A stretch of 64,000 bases of DNA, from positions 62,001 to 126,000 of the forward strand of contig DGSO01000020.1 of assembly GCA_002393945.1 (NCBI GenBank), written 5' to 3'. Shown piece by piece: positions 35,061-44,037 of the stretch. The position numbers and the translations under genes are program-made. Origin of the DNA: Bacteroidales bacterium UBA4360 (GTDB taxonomy: Bacteria > Bacteroidota > Bacteroidia > Bacteroidales > UBA932). The notes under the pieces were generated by a model. It was given only the letters and a program-made list of their open reading frames with translations, had not been told where the DNA came from and did no database searches. The stretch's first letter is position 1; every line of letters starts with the position of its first letter.

Positions 35061-36286
35061 CAGGAAAGGTATTTTCCGTGACAGCGGCAGTATCGAAGAC
35101 CGCTGCCGCAGGGACAGGGATCATCGGCAGCCACATGAGGGATAGAAAAGCCGATGGGAAAGTCCGAATCAATGGCCCAATAGCCGCTTGAGACAGTGGG
35201 CTCGGGCATTTTCCAGGCTGGATATTCGTCTGAATGGGCCTCCTGGTGCTCATTAGGGCCTTCATCCGGCATTTTCCAGGAGTTGCGGTCGCACAGGCAC
35301 TCCCCTGTTTCATTGGCACTGCGGCCGCGAAGACACCACTTGGGGATGCTGTCGGCATAGTCGCACACAATCTTGCAGTATTCTTCCCAGGCCGATTGAG
35401 GGACTTCGGCAGCACGCGGAGCATAGAAGATAGAATCAAACAGTACCGGATTGGGAGCATCCATGTACTGCGCCTCTATCCAGGTGTCATGTTCTGCCTT
35501 CACGAGCGAGAATCCGCTGTATCCCAAGCGTTTATAAAGCTCTTCCAAGGCCTTCCCCTCAGGTGTGGACATCCCCACCAGGAAGTAAGGGGCGCCGGTT
35601 CCGGCTTCAAGTACGCTGGAAAGCGGGAAATGCTTCAGGCCCCTTTTTACCTTGTGTCCTTCACGCATCTCAAAGAGAAGGGGCACGTCATCGATGCTCG
35701 GCGACACAAGGTTGTCTCCCCATTCATTTTCGTAGCGGCAGAGCTTGATCAGAGGGCTTCTGGTTATCATTTCCTCAAGGGAGCGAAAGTCCTTGTTGCT
35801 GTGTTTTTCGTACCATGAGAACACGACGTCAAGGAAGGACTCGGTAGAGAGGATGCCATACAGGTTCAGATACCCGAGGCTTATTTTTTCAAATTCGTAC
35901 TGCCCGCATCTTTCCATCCTGCCAAAGACGGAATCGATTTCAGGAGAGACTATCTCATAAATTTCGCGGCTAATCCACACTTTGTGGAAGTTCTCGTCGG
36001 AATCATCATATTCCACGATTCCGGACACCTCCACGATAGAGGGATAATCCGCATAGTCCATATAGCGCACCCTTTCCGGACCGGCATGAACGAGGTCCTT
36101 CAGAAGGCAGATGTCCCTTTCCATAAGATGTGACATCCACCTTCCGGGTTCCTCTTTGATGTAGCCGCACAGTTTGTCAAGCATCTGGGACTTCCTGAGG
36201 CGCGACGGAAGGTCGCTCCCCAGGATATCCCCTATATCCTGAAGCTGGGCTTTTTCAAACCGGTCCAGTATGGTGCGAAGAGCCAT
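35060..36286 (-). CDS. SEC-C motif protein, 408 residues
   Basis: The last 20 residues hold a SEC-C zinc motif (DDPCPCGSGLRYCRCHGKY). The rest (1-370) is an uncharacterised soluble region with an N-terminal helical part resembling SAP/Rho-N-like sequence (LRKSQMLDKLCGYI). Proteins with this architecture occur in Firmicutes and Bacteroidetes without known function. It starts 2 nt after gcvPB and is probably co-transcribed. Confidence 0.75.
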   Translation of the reverse strand: MALRTILDRFEKAQLQDIGDILGSDLPSRLRKSQMLDKLCGYIKEEPGRWMSHLMERDICLLKDLVHAGPERVRYMDYADYPSIVEVSGIVEYDDSDENFHKVWISREIYEIVSPEIDSVFGRMERCGQYEFEKISLGYLNLYGILSTESFLDVVFSWYEKHSNKDFRSLEEMITRSPLIKLCRYENEWGDNLVSPSIDDVPLLFEMREGHKVKRGLKHFPLSSVLEAGTGAPYFLVGMSTPEGKALEELYKRLGYSGFSLVKAEHDTWIEAQYMDAPNPVLFDSIFYAPRAAEVPQSAWEEYCKIVCDYADSIPKWCLRGRSANETGECLCDRNSWKMPDEGPNEHQEAHSDEYPAWKMPEPTVSSGYWAIDSDFPIGFSIPHVAADDPCPCGSGLRYCRCHGKYLS

Positions 36287-36288
36287 TG

Positions 36289-37695
36289 TTAAAGCGTATC
36301 CTGATACTTTAGAATAGGGTTACGTGCCGCTGCAGTCTCGTCGGGACGGGAAATCGGCGCATTGTGAGGTGCACCCTGCAGGATGGCGGGATCCTGGGCT
36401 GCTTCTGCCGCAATCTTCCTCATCACCTCGATAAAGGCGTCCAGAGTCTCCTTGGACTCGGTTTCCGTCGGCTCTATCATGAGGGCCTGGTGGAAAAGGA
36501 GCGGGAAATAGATTGTGGGGGCATGGAAGCCGTAATCGAGAAGACGCTTAGCAATATCCAGGGTTGTAGCTCCGTGAACGTCGTCATGACCGCCGTCGTT
36601 GATGAGGCCGTCATATACGAATTCATGCTTGCAAACTCCGTCAATGGGAAGTTTGTACAGATCCTTGAGGCTTTCCTTGATGTAATTGGCATTGAGGACT
36701 GAGTACTCGCCCACCTTCCTGAGATTCTGCCTGCCCAGTGAAAGGATGTATGCATAGGCCTTCAGGATAACGCCGAAGTTTCCGTGGAAACCTGAGACGG
36801 TGATATCGGGAAGACAGTCTTCGAGCCTCTGTGCAACTCCTACGGGACCGCTTCCGGGACCTCCGCCGCCGTGAGGGGTAGAGAAGGTCTTGTGCAGGTT
36901 CAGGTGCATGATGTCGAATCCCATGTCTCCCGGACGCACGACGCCCATGAGAGGATTCATGTTGGCACCGTCGTAGTAGAGAAGACCGCCGGCATCATGA
37001 ACGAGCTTTGCTATGGTCTCAATCTCAGTCTCAAACAGGCCAAGGGTGTTCGGATTGGTCATCATGATACCTGCAATGCTGTCGTCCAGAAGGGCTTTGA
37101 GGGCCTCTACGTCAATCCTGCCGTTGGGAAGGGATTTGACTTCCACAACCTGCAGGCCGCATACAGCAGCCGAAGCCGGATTGGTTCCGTGGGCGCTGTC
37201 CGGGACGATGACCTTGGTACGGCCATAATCTCCGCGGTTCATGTGGTACTGGCGCATTATCATGAGGCCGGTGAGCTCTCCGTGAGCACCTGCGCAGGGA
37301 TCGAAAGTGAAGGCGTACATGCCGGTAATGGCAGCAAGCGCCTTGTTCATCTCCTGATAAACCTTGAGTGCGCCCTTAGCGAGACCTGCGTGCACCAGAG
37401 GGTGCAAGCCGGAGAATCCGGGCAGCGAAGCCACTTCCTCGTTGATCTTGGGATTGTACTTCATAGTACATGAACCAAGAGGATAGAATCCGGTATCTAC
37501 GCCGAAGTTCATCTGGGAGAGATTCGTGTAATGACGTACAACATCCGGTTCGCTTGCCTCCGGAAGAAGGAGCTTGCTCTCCCTCCTGAGTGAAGCCGGA
37601 ATCTCTTCATGTGCCGGGTAGCGGTTCTCGGGAAGGGAGTAACCGGTACGTCCTTCCCTGGATACTTCGAATATGAGTTTGTCGTAGTATTTCAT
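36289..37695 (-). CDS. gcvPB: Glycine dehydrogenase (decarboxylating) subunit 2
   Basis: 468 residues. PLP-binding half of the split P-protein of the glycine cleavage system. The Schiff-base lysine is K269 in MHLNLHKTFSTPHGGGGPG; other features are GFYPLGSCTMKYNPKIN, DPCAGAHGELTGLM and DSAHGTNPASA. Together with GcvPA it decarboxylates glycine and loads aminomethyl on the GcvH lipoyl arm. Two nt from gcvPA and two from the SEC-C gene. Confidence 0.97.
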   Translation of the reverse strand: MKYYDKLIFEVSREGRTGYSLPENRYPAHEEIPASLRRESKLLLPEASEPDVVRHYTNLSQMNFGVDTGFYPLGSCTMKYNPKINEEVASLPGFSGLHPLVHAGLAKGALKVYQEMNKALAAITGMYAFTFDPCAGAHGELTGLMIMRQYHMNRGDYGRTKVIVPDSAHGTNPASAAVCGLQVVEVKSLPNGRIDVEALKALLDDSIAGIMMTNPNTLGLFETEIETIAKLVHDAGGLLYYDGANMNPLMGVVRPGDMGFDIMHLNLHKTFSTPHGGGGPGSGPVGVAQRLEDCLPDITVSGFHGNFGVILKAYAYILSLGRQNLRKVGEYSVLNANYIKESLKDLYKLPIDGVCKHEFVYDGLINDGGHDDVHGATTLDIAKRLLDYGFHAPTIYFPLLFHQALMIEPTETESKETLDAFIEVMRKIAAEAAQDPAILQGAPHNAPISRPDETAAARNPILKYQDTL

Positions 37696-37697
37696 GG

Positions 37698-39026
37698 CTA
37701 GCCCTCCTTGATTACCTTAACAAGTTCATCGATTTCTTCCTTGCTGCGCTTTTCGGTGACGCAGAAGCTCACATAACCTTCCTCGGTATCAAGCGCTGCA
37801 AAGAATCCGGCTTCTTCAAGCCTCTTCTGCATGTGTCCCGGGAAGGACTTGGGCTTGAGGACGAACTCCTTGAGGAAAGGCTTGGAGGGGAATACTTCCT
37901 CGAACTTTCCGGTCTTCATGAGTTCGGAATAAAGGTAATGCGCACCGTCAGAGCTCAGACGGTTCACTTCCTTCATGCCCTGAGGGCCCATGAGTGAAAG
38001 GTAAACCGTAACCCAGAGCGCCATTAGCGACTCATTTGAGCAGATATTGGAGCTTGCCTTCTCCCTCTTGATATGCTGTTCCCTGGCCTGGAGAGTGAGG
38101 ACGAAGGCGCGGCGGCCTTCCTTGTCGGCAGTCTGGCCTACAATGCGGCCGGGCATCTTTCTCACATGCTCCTTCTTTACGGCCATGAAGCCGACATAAG
38201 GACCGCCGTAGCTAAGAGGTAGTCCAAGGGACTGTCCGTCACCAACGGCAATATCGGCACCCCATTCGCCCGGAGTCTTTACAACTGCAAGGGCGGAAGG
38301 GTCGCAGTACTGCACGAAAACGGCGCCTGCGGCATGGATCGCATCGGCAAAACCTTCCAGATTCTCTATGATGCCGTAGCGGTTGATTGAAGGGAGAATC
38401 ACACCGGCGACATCCCCGACGGCGAGCTCCGCCTTGAGGGAATCGATGGAGGATTCGCCATCCTGCTGCTCTACATAGCCGATTTCCACACCGTGGAAGC
38501 GTGCATAGTTGGCAACCACCTTGAGCACATGAGGAAGGAGGGTCCTGGACAGGAGCACTCTTGTCTTTTTCCTTGCGATTGCAGGGCACATCATCATTGC
38601 CTCTGCGGCAGCTGTGGGGCCGTCATACATGGAGGCGTTAGATACATCCAACCCGGTGAGGGCGCAGATCATGCTCTGGTATTCGAAAATATAACGGAGC
38701 GTTCCCTGCGAAATCTCACATTGATATGGTGTATATGCCGTAAGGAATTCGGAGCGGGAGGTGATATACGGAATCACCGAGGGGGTGAAATGGTCGTACG
38801 CACCGGCGCCCACAAACACCTTGAGGCGGCTGTTCATCGCATCAAGGGCATTGAAATAATCCCTGATTTCCTGCTCCGACATGGCATCGGGAAGGGCATA
38901 GGCGCCCTTTTTCCGGCAGGAAGCGGGAACGTCGGAATAAAGATCGGCGAGCTCTTTTACGCCGATCTTATCCAACATTGCCTTTATATCCGCATCAGTA
39001 TGCGGAATGTAAGGATTCCGGGCCAT
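37698..39026 (-). CDS. gcvPA: Glycine dehydrogenase (decarboxylating) subunit 1
   Basis: 442 residues from the ATG at 39026, one base after the gcvH stop; an earlier in-frame start lies inside gcvH. Features: YIPHTDADIKAMLDKIGV, FTPYQCEISQGTLRYIFEYQSMICALTGLDVSNASMYDG and DGQSLGLPLSYGGPYVGFMAVKKEHVRKMPGRIVGQT. The N-terminal partner of the split P-protein; it lacks the PLP lysine, as is normal. Confidence 0.96.
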   Translation of the reverse strand: MARNPYIPHTDADIKAMLDKIGVKELADLYSDVPASCRKKGAYALPDAMSEQEIRDYFNALDAMNSRLKVFVGAGAYDHFTPSVIPYITSRSEFLTAYTPYQCEISQGTLRYIFEYQSMICALTGLDVSNASMYDGPTAAAEAMMMCPAIARKKTRVLLSRTLLPHVLKVVANYARFHGVEIGYVEQQDGESSIDSLKAELAVGDVAGVILPSINRYGIIENLEGFADAIHAAGAVFVQYCDPSALAVVKTPGEWGADIAVGDGQSLGLPLSYGGPYVGFMAVKKEHVRKMPGRIVGQTADKEGRRAFVLTLQAREQHIKREKASSNICSNESLMALWVTVYLSLMGPQGMKEVNRLSSDGAHYLYSELMKTGKFEEVFPSKPFLKEFVLKPKSFPGHMQKRLEEAGFFAALDTEEGYVSFCVTEKRSKEEIDELVKVIKEG

Positions 39027-39027
39027 A

Positions 39028-39408
39028 CTATTCGCCGATAAATGCCTTGTATGCAGCTGCATCCATGAGAGCGTCAAGCTCTGATGCGTCGCTCATTTCA
39101 ACCTTGATGATCCAGCTGGCGAATGCATCCTCATTGACCTTTTCAGGAGCGTCTTCAAGCTCTCCGTTAACTTCTACCACGGTGCCGGAAACGGGGCTGA
39201 TGAGGTCTGAGGAGGCCTTTACGCTCTCGAGGGCGCCGAATTCTTCACCTGCCTTTACAGCGTCGTCAACTTCGGGCATGTCCACATAGGTGATGTCGCC
39301 CATTTCTTTCTGTGCGAAATCGGAAACTCCGATAACTGCGATATTTCCTTCAACTTTTACCCATTCGTGGGACTCGGAATACTTGAGTCCTTCAGCAATT
39401 TTAGACAT
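39028..39408 (-). CDS. gcvH: Glycine cleavage system H protein
   Basis: 126 residues. Lipoyl carrier of the glycine cleavage system. The lipoylation site is K64 in GALESVKASSDLISPVSG. N-terminal LKYSESHEWVKVEGN and ITYVDMPEVDDAV are canonical. Eight nt after the GcvT fusion gene and one base before gcvPA. Confidence 0.97.
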   Translation of the reverse strand: MSKIAEGLKYSESHEWVKVEGNIAVIGVSDFAQKEMGDITYVDMPEVDDAVKAGEEFGALESVKASSDLISPVSGTVVEVNGELEDAPEKVNEDAFASWIIKVEMSDASELDALMDAAAYKAFIGE

Positions 39409-39416
39409 AGTACGTG

Positions 39417-41198
39417 TTATTTTTTATAGTTAGTTTGATAAAATCTTTTCTTGACGACCTTTCCGGGGAAAGTCTTCTTGCGGATTCTGATCTGGAGGGG
39501 TGTATCCAGTGCAGAATATGCCTTGTCTACAAGCGCGAAGCAGACGCTCTTGTCAAGGGATATGGAATGATAGCCTGTGGTTACAACGCCGACGGGCTGC
39601 TCATCCAGAGTCTCCACGGGATAACCCGCACGCGGAATGGCCTTGTCTTCAATCTCAATGCCGACGAGTTTCCTGTCGATTGCGCCGGCCTTCTGTGCGA
39701 GAAGCGCCTCCTTGCCGATAAAATCCTTGTCGTATTTGCAGAACATACCAAGGCCAGCCATCACAGGGCTGATTTCGGGGCTGAGTTCGTCTCCATACAG
39801 AGGAAGTCCTGCCTCGAAACGGAGAGTGTCGCGGCAGCCAAGCCCGCAGGGTGCGACTCCGGCGGCGAGGAAAGTCTTCCAGAGCTCCACTATGATTTCA
39901 GGAGCGGTATAGATTTCAAACCCGTCCTCTCCGGTATAGCCTGTGCGGCTGAGTATAAGGCGCTTACCCTTGTATTCGAGGTCGCAGAAGGTGTAGAACT
40001 CAAGTTTCTCGGCCTCTTTCATTCCAAGCACCTTGATGAGGGTGTTCTCTGCATCGGGGCCCTGGAGTGCGATCTGGCCCCATGCCGGGGACTCATTGCG
40101 CACCGTGCAGTCAAAGCCCTTTGCATGCTCCTGGATCCATGCGAAATCCTTGTCTATGTTCGCAGCATTCACGACGAGAAGGAACGATTCCGGCTTGAAT
40201 TCCCTGTAGACCAGAAGGTCGTCCACTACGCCGCCTTTAGGGTAGCACATCATTCCGTAAAGGACCTTTCCGGGCTGGAAACTGCGGATCTCGTTCGTAA
40301 AAATATAGTTCACGAAATCCTCCGCTCCGGGGCCTTCCACAAAGATTTCTCCCATGTGCGACACGTCAAACATACCCACTTTCTGCCTTACGGCAAGGTG
40401 CTCCTCTGTAATTGAGGAATACTGGATGGGCATCATGAATCCGGCAAAGGGACTCATCTTGGCTCCAAGGGCGATGTGCTCTCCATAGAGGCACGTCCTC
40501 TGAAGATCATCGATAATCTCACTCATAAGTTTTAGTAATTCAGTATTGGTTAGTTTGTTGATTGACAAGTCTTCCGCCAGGGCGCCCTTCTCTTCCTGGA
40601 GCTCCCCGCAGATGTCCACGGCGGCTATAACGACATCGGCCGATGCCACTTTCCGAAGGATTGCAGACACATCGGAAAGCGTATGACCGCCCTGCGTCCA
40701 AGCCGTGCGCGCATACTCCCTTGACATGATATCCTTGTCCAGGGAAATATAGATCCTCTCCCCTTTCCTCTCCTCAAGCCAGCCCTCCGGAATATCCGCA
40801 GGACAGCCTTCCGGGCCGATGGCAAGAACGCTCCTGAGCATGGGATTCGTTTCCTTCATGACCTTCACCCAGCCGCCGCAGCTCAGGATGCCGCCGAATT
40901 CGGGTGACTGATCGTCGGCATGATTATCCAGCAGAATAAGGTGGAAGGGCTCTTTTTCCTGCATGGCAAGAATATGCGTCATGTAGTGATAGTCTCCGCT
41001 GTCGATGAAGCGCACCCGCGGGAGGACGGCCGGGAGGGAGTTCCTGACAGATTCTTCTGCCGACGGGTCACAGTAGCAGGATGTGCCCTCCAGCCCGGCA
41101 AAGGGCAGGATAACAGCCTGATGTCCGCACTCCTGCAGCCAGAGGAGGAATCCCTCTTCTGCGTAAGCCCCGGAAAAATCTGTTACTAGTACTCTCAT
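39417..41198 (-). CDS. gcvT: Ureohydrolase-like domain fused to aminomethyltransferase GcvT
   Basis: 593 residues from the ATG at 41198. Residues 1-220 are an arginase/agmatinase-type domain with every metal ligand: GDYHY (H71), LLDNHADD (D91, H93, D95) and SLDKD (D154, D156). Residues 225-593 are a full GcvT, starting at MSEIIDDLQRTCLYGEHIAL with folate-binding PFAGFMMPIQY, MFDVSHMGEI and the catalytic aspartate region. The frame is open throughout. The internal ATG at 40526 could also give GcvT alone, but no promoter or ribosome site is seen before it. An ATG at 41219 lies upstream of the -7 box and is rejected. First gene of the gcv operon. Confidence 0.9.
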   Translation of the reverse strand: MRVLVTDFSGAYAEEGFLLWLQECGHQAVILPFAGLEGTSCYCDPSAEESVRNSLPAVLPRVRFIDSGDYHYMTHILAMQEKEPFHLILLDNHADDQSPEFGGILSCGGWVKVMKETNPMLRSVLAIGPEGCPADIPEGWLEERKGERIYISLDKDIMSREYARTAWTQGGHTLSDVSAILRKVASADVVIAAVDICGELQEEKGALAEDLSINKLTNTELLKLMSEIIDDLQRTCLYGEHIALGAKMSPFAGFMMPIQYSSITEEHLAVRQKVGMFDVSHMGEIFVEGPGAEDFVNYIFTNEIRSFQPGKVLYGMMCYPKGGVVDDLLVYREFKPESFLLVVNAANIDKDFAWIQEHAKGFDCTVRNESPAWGQIALQGPDAENTLIKVLGMKEAEKLEFYTFCDLEYKGKRLILSRTGYTGEDGFEIYTAPEIIVELWKTFLAAGVAPCGLGCRDTLRFEAGLPLYGDELSPEISPVMAGLGMFCKYDKDFIGKEALLAQKAGAIDRKLVGIEIEDKAIPRAGYPVETLDEQPVGVVTTGYHSISLDKSVCFALVDKAYSALDTPLQIRIRKKTFPGKVVKKRFYQTNYKK

Positions 41199-41206
41199 AT
41201 AGTTTC

Positions 41207-41214
41207 CAAATGTA
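41207..41214 (-). promoter_or_regulatory. -7 box for the gcv operon
   Basis: TACATTTG on the minus strand, 8 nt before the ATG at 41198. It argues for that start and for a very short leader. No folded glycine riboswitch fits in the 43-nt gap to obgE. Confidence 0.55.
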
Positions 41215-41226
41215 CTCATTTTTTTC

Positions 41227-41234
41227 TACCTTTG
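41227..41234 (+). promoter_or_regulatory. -7 box for obgE
   Basis: TACCTTTG with 7 nt between it and the obgE ATG, again a near-leaderless arrangement. Divergent from the gcv box 12 nt away. Confidence 0.55.
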
Positions 41235-41241
41235 CAACATT

Positions 41242-42234
41242 ATGGCGGAGTCAAATTTCATAGATTTTGTAAGAATATTCTGTGCCAGCGGACATGGCGG
41301 CGCAGGCAGCGCACACCTTCACAGGGCAAAGTACGTTCCCAAGGGCGGCCCGGACGGCGGAGACGGCGGCCGCGGCGGCCATATCATCCTCAGGGTGAAC
41401 CCGCAGCTTTGGACGCTTATCCACCTCCGCTACCGCAAGGTTGTAAGGGCAGAAGGCGGCGGCAACGGCCAGGAGGCCCTCAAAAGGGGCAAGAACGGGG
41501 CCGATATAGTCCTGGAGGTTCCCTGCGGCGTTGTAGTCAAGGATGCCGAGACCGAAGAAGTCATAACCGAGCTCGTAGACCCCGGTCAGGAGTACATCCT
41601 GTGCCGCGGCGGCAAGGGAGGCCTTGGAAACAACAATTTCAAGAGCCCCACCAACCAGACTCCCCGCTATGCCCAGCCCGGAGAGGAAGGTGTCGAAGGC
41701 TGGTTCATCCTCGAGCTCAAACTGCTTGCCGACGTAGGCCTCGTAGGATTCCCTAACGCCGGGAAATCCACGCTTCTCGCTTCCATAACATCGGCAAAGC
41801 CAAAGATTGCCGGATATGCGTTCACGACGCTTGAGCCCAATCTCGGAATCGTCCGCTACCGCGACGACAAATCCTTCGTCATGGCCGACATCCCCGGCAT
41901 CATCGAAGGCGCGCACGAAGGCAAAGGCATCGGCATAAGGTTCCTAAGGCACATCGAGAGGAATTCCGTCCTCCTGTTCATGGTATCGGCCGAGGAAAAA
42001 GACATTGAAGGGAGCTACCGCATCCTTCTGGGAGAACTGGAGCAGTATAATCCGGAGCTCCTCGTCAAAGACAGGGTCCTGGCCGTCACCAAGACAGACC
42101 TCATCGACGCGAAGGAAAAGGCCCGGATCGAAAAGAAACTGCCCAAGGACATACCTACGGTAATGATTTCTTCCGTTTCCGGAGAAGGTCTTCCGGCACT
42201 TAAGGACACCCTCTGGAAAGCCCTCAACAAATGA
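41242..42234 (+). CDS. obgE: GTPase ObgE/CgtA
   Basis: 330 residues. Ribosome-assembly GTPase. The glycine-rich Obg fold occupies residues 1-160 (KGGPDGGDGGRGGHI, CRGGKGGLGNNNFKSPTNQTPR), the G domain the rest: G1 GFPNAGKST (169-177), G3 DIPGIIEGAHEGKGIG, G4 TKTD, G5 SSVSGEG. There is no C-terminal OCT domain, so it is a short form. Stop overlaps the PAP2 start by 4 nt (ATGA). Confidence 0.96.
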   Translation: MAESNFIDFVRIFCASGHGGAGSAHLHRAKYVPKGGPDGGDGGRGGHIILRVNPQLWTLIHLRYRKVVRAEGGGNGQEALKRGKNGADIVLEVPCGVVVKDAETEEVITELVDPGQEYILCRGGKGGLGNNNFKSPTNQTPRYAQPGEEGVEGWFILELKLLADVGLVGFPNAGKSTLLASITSAKPKIAGYAFTTLEPNLGIVRYRDDKSFVMADIPGIIEGAHEGKGIGIRFLRHIERNSVLLFMVSAEEKDIEGSYRILLGELEQYNPELLVKDRVLAVTKTDLIDAKEKARIEKKLPKDIPTVMISSVSGEGLPALKDTLWKALNK

Positions 42235-42803
42235 GCATAATCGAACTGGACAAGCATGTAACCCTGTGGCTGAATACCCTTGGGAATCCGGCCACGGACG
42301 CTGTCTCCCTTTTCCTGTCCGATTCCAGGATATGGTTCCCCGCTTATGCGGTAATCATGGGAATCATGATATGGCGCCTGGGGTGGAAAAAAGGGCTGAT
42401 AGTGGTGGCGTCACTGTTTGTCACCGTGCTTCTCACAGACCAGATATCGGCATATATAAAGGACGGTATAGAAAGGCTGCGCCCGGCATACGACGCCTGG
42501 ATGGTTGCAAACGGCGTACGCTGTCCTTTGAGCCACGGGAGCTATTTCTTCGGCTTCTTTTCCGGCCATGCAAGCAATACCTTCGGCTTTGCAGTCGCCT
42601 CCGTAATGGGATTCAGGAATGACAAAAAACACTCCTACAGTGCATATACCGCAGGAGTGATGATCTGGGCCGTCCTCGTCTGCCTGTCAAGGGTGATGCT
42701 GGCGGCACATTATGTCGGTGATGTTCTGGTAGGAGTGTGCTTCGGGTCGCTCATCGGCGCGGCCGTGGCATACCTTACCCGCCTGATTATAAAGAGGGTA
42801 TAA
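42231..42803 (+). CDS. PAP2-family membrane phosphatase
   Basis: 190 residues with about five membrane segments. The three-part acid phosphatase signature is complete: KDGIERLRP (77-85), FSGH (110-113) and SRVMLAAHYVGD. Members dephosphorylate undecaprenyl pyrophosphate, phosphatidic acid or related lipids in the periplasm; undecaprenyl pyrophosphate recycling is plausible next to murF but not shown. Overlaps murF by 17 nt, tail to tail. Confidence 0.9.
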   Translation: MSIIELDKHVTLWLNTLGNPATDAVSLFLSDSRIWFPAYAVIMGIMIWRLGWKKGLIVVASLFVTVLLTDQISAYIKDGIERLRPAYDAWMVANGVRCPLSHGSYFFGFFSGHASNTFGFAVASVMGFRNDKKHSYSAYTAGVMIWAVLVCLSRVMLAAHYVGDVLVGVCFGSLIGAAVAYLTRLIIKRV

Positions 42804-44037
42804 CGTTTTCCATCTTTATTCCGCGGGATCCCTTCACAAGGACGGTATAACCTTCCAACGGGTTTTCCCTAAGGTAATCGGCAAGTTCTGCCGATGTCCT
42901 GAAGCATCTGTATTCCGGAGCAACGGCGCTGAATTCATCTCCAACCAGGGCTACATAGTCGAAACGGTGCAGGGTATCGGCAATCTTCCTGTGCTCTGCC
43001 CTGGAGTCCTCCCCCAGTTCCCTCATGTCGCCGATAAGCGCGGCTGTCTTTCCCTCGGAAAGGGCAAGGTTGTCCAGAGCAAGCGCCATGGATGAAGGAT
43101 TGGCGTTGTAGGCGTCTACAATAAGGGTGTTTCGCTGTGTTTTCTGTATCTGGGAACGGCTGTTGGAAGGCCTGTAAGCCTCTACGGCCTTGATGGCATC
43201 GGCCCTGTCCACTCCGAAGAATCCTCCTACGGTAATGGCGGCGAGGGCGTTTGCCGCATTGTATGCACCGGCAAGCGCAGTGTTGATTGTTACGCCGTCT
43301 ATACTGAAGGACAGCGTGGGCTCTTCCATGGTCACGGGACGGATATGCGCGCTTGCGGGATAGTATTTCACGGAATCGAGCCCCCTTGACGCAAGCATTT
43401 CCTGAAGGACAGGGTCTGAGCCGTTGGAAAACACGGTGCCGCCGTGCGCCTTGAGCCAGTCATACAGAAGGCCCTTGGCCCTTTTGACTCCCTCAAAGCT
43501 GCCAAAACCCTGAAGGTGCGCCTTCCCGACATTGGTGATAAGGCCGCAGGAGGGCTCTGCAACCGCCAGAAGCGGCACAAGGTCGTCAGGATGACTTGCC
43601 CCCATCTCGATTATGCCGATCTCTGTATCCTCATTGAACTTGAGGACGGACAGCGGCACCCCGATTTCATTATTCAGGTTTCCTTCCGTAGCGACTACCT
43701 TGAATTTGCTTGCAAGGACGGCACGGATGAGTTCCTTGGTGGTAGTCTTGCCGTTGGTGCCTGTAAGGCCCACGACAGGAATTCCCAGCGTACGGCGATG
43801 CTCCAGTGCAAGCGCCTTGAGTGCATCCAGGGTGTCCAGGACCGTAATCACACGGGCGTCCTGCGACTCAACGCTTGCCACTGCGGCTATGGCACCGGCC
43901 TCCAGGGCCTTGTCCACAAAAAGGTTTCCGTCGAAATTCTCGCCTTTCAGAGCGAAGAAAAGCTGGCCCGGCTTGAGCGTGCGGGTGTCTGTGCAAACGC
44001 CGCATGAGCGTTTGAAAAGGGAATAGAGTTCTGTCAT
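42787..44037 (-). CDS. murF: UDP-N-acetylmuramoyl-tripeptide-D-alanyl-D-alanine ligase
   Basis: 416 residues from the ATG at 44037 (ATGA overlap with dut); a longer reading into dut is rejected. Adds D-Ala-D-Ala to the peptidoglycan precursor. ATP loop GLTGTNGKTTTKE (90-102), GIIEMGASHPDDL, NVGKAHLQGFGSFEGV, ALAGAYNAANALAAITVG and YNANPSSMALALDNL are the Mur ligase motifs. Last of the tgt-lptG-dut-murF operon. Slightly shorter than many MurF proteins (about 430-450). Confidence 0.95.
   Translation of the reverse strand: MTELYSLFKRSCGVCTDTRTLKPGQLFFALKGENFDGNLFVDKALEAGAIAAVASVESQDARVITVLDTLDALKALALEHRRTLGIPVVGLTGTNGKTTTKELIRAVLASKFKVVATEGNLNNEIGVPLSVLKFNEDTEIGIIEMGASHPDDLVPLLAVAEPSCGLITNVGKAHLQGFGSFEGVKRAKGLLYDWLKAHGGTVFSNGSDPVLQEMLASRGLDSVKYYPASAHIRPVTMEEPTLSFSIDGVTINTALAGAYNAANALAAITVGGFFGVDRADAIKAVEAYRPSNSRSQIQKTQRNTLIVDAYNANPSSMALALDNLALSEGKTAALIGDMRELGEDSRAEHRKIADTLHRFDYVALVGDEFSAVAPEYRCFRTSAELADYLRENPLEGYTVLVKGSRGIKMENVIPSL

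Noticed and set aside
40560..41198. Ureohydrolase domain as a separate gene
   Set aside because: No stop codon separates it from GcvT and no promoter or ribosome site precedes the internal ATG, so one fused gene is the simpler reading; the internal start remains possible.
41199..41241. Glycine riboswitch before the gcv operon
   Set aside because: The 43-nt divergent gap is far too short for the aptamer and lacks its conserved bases.
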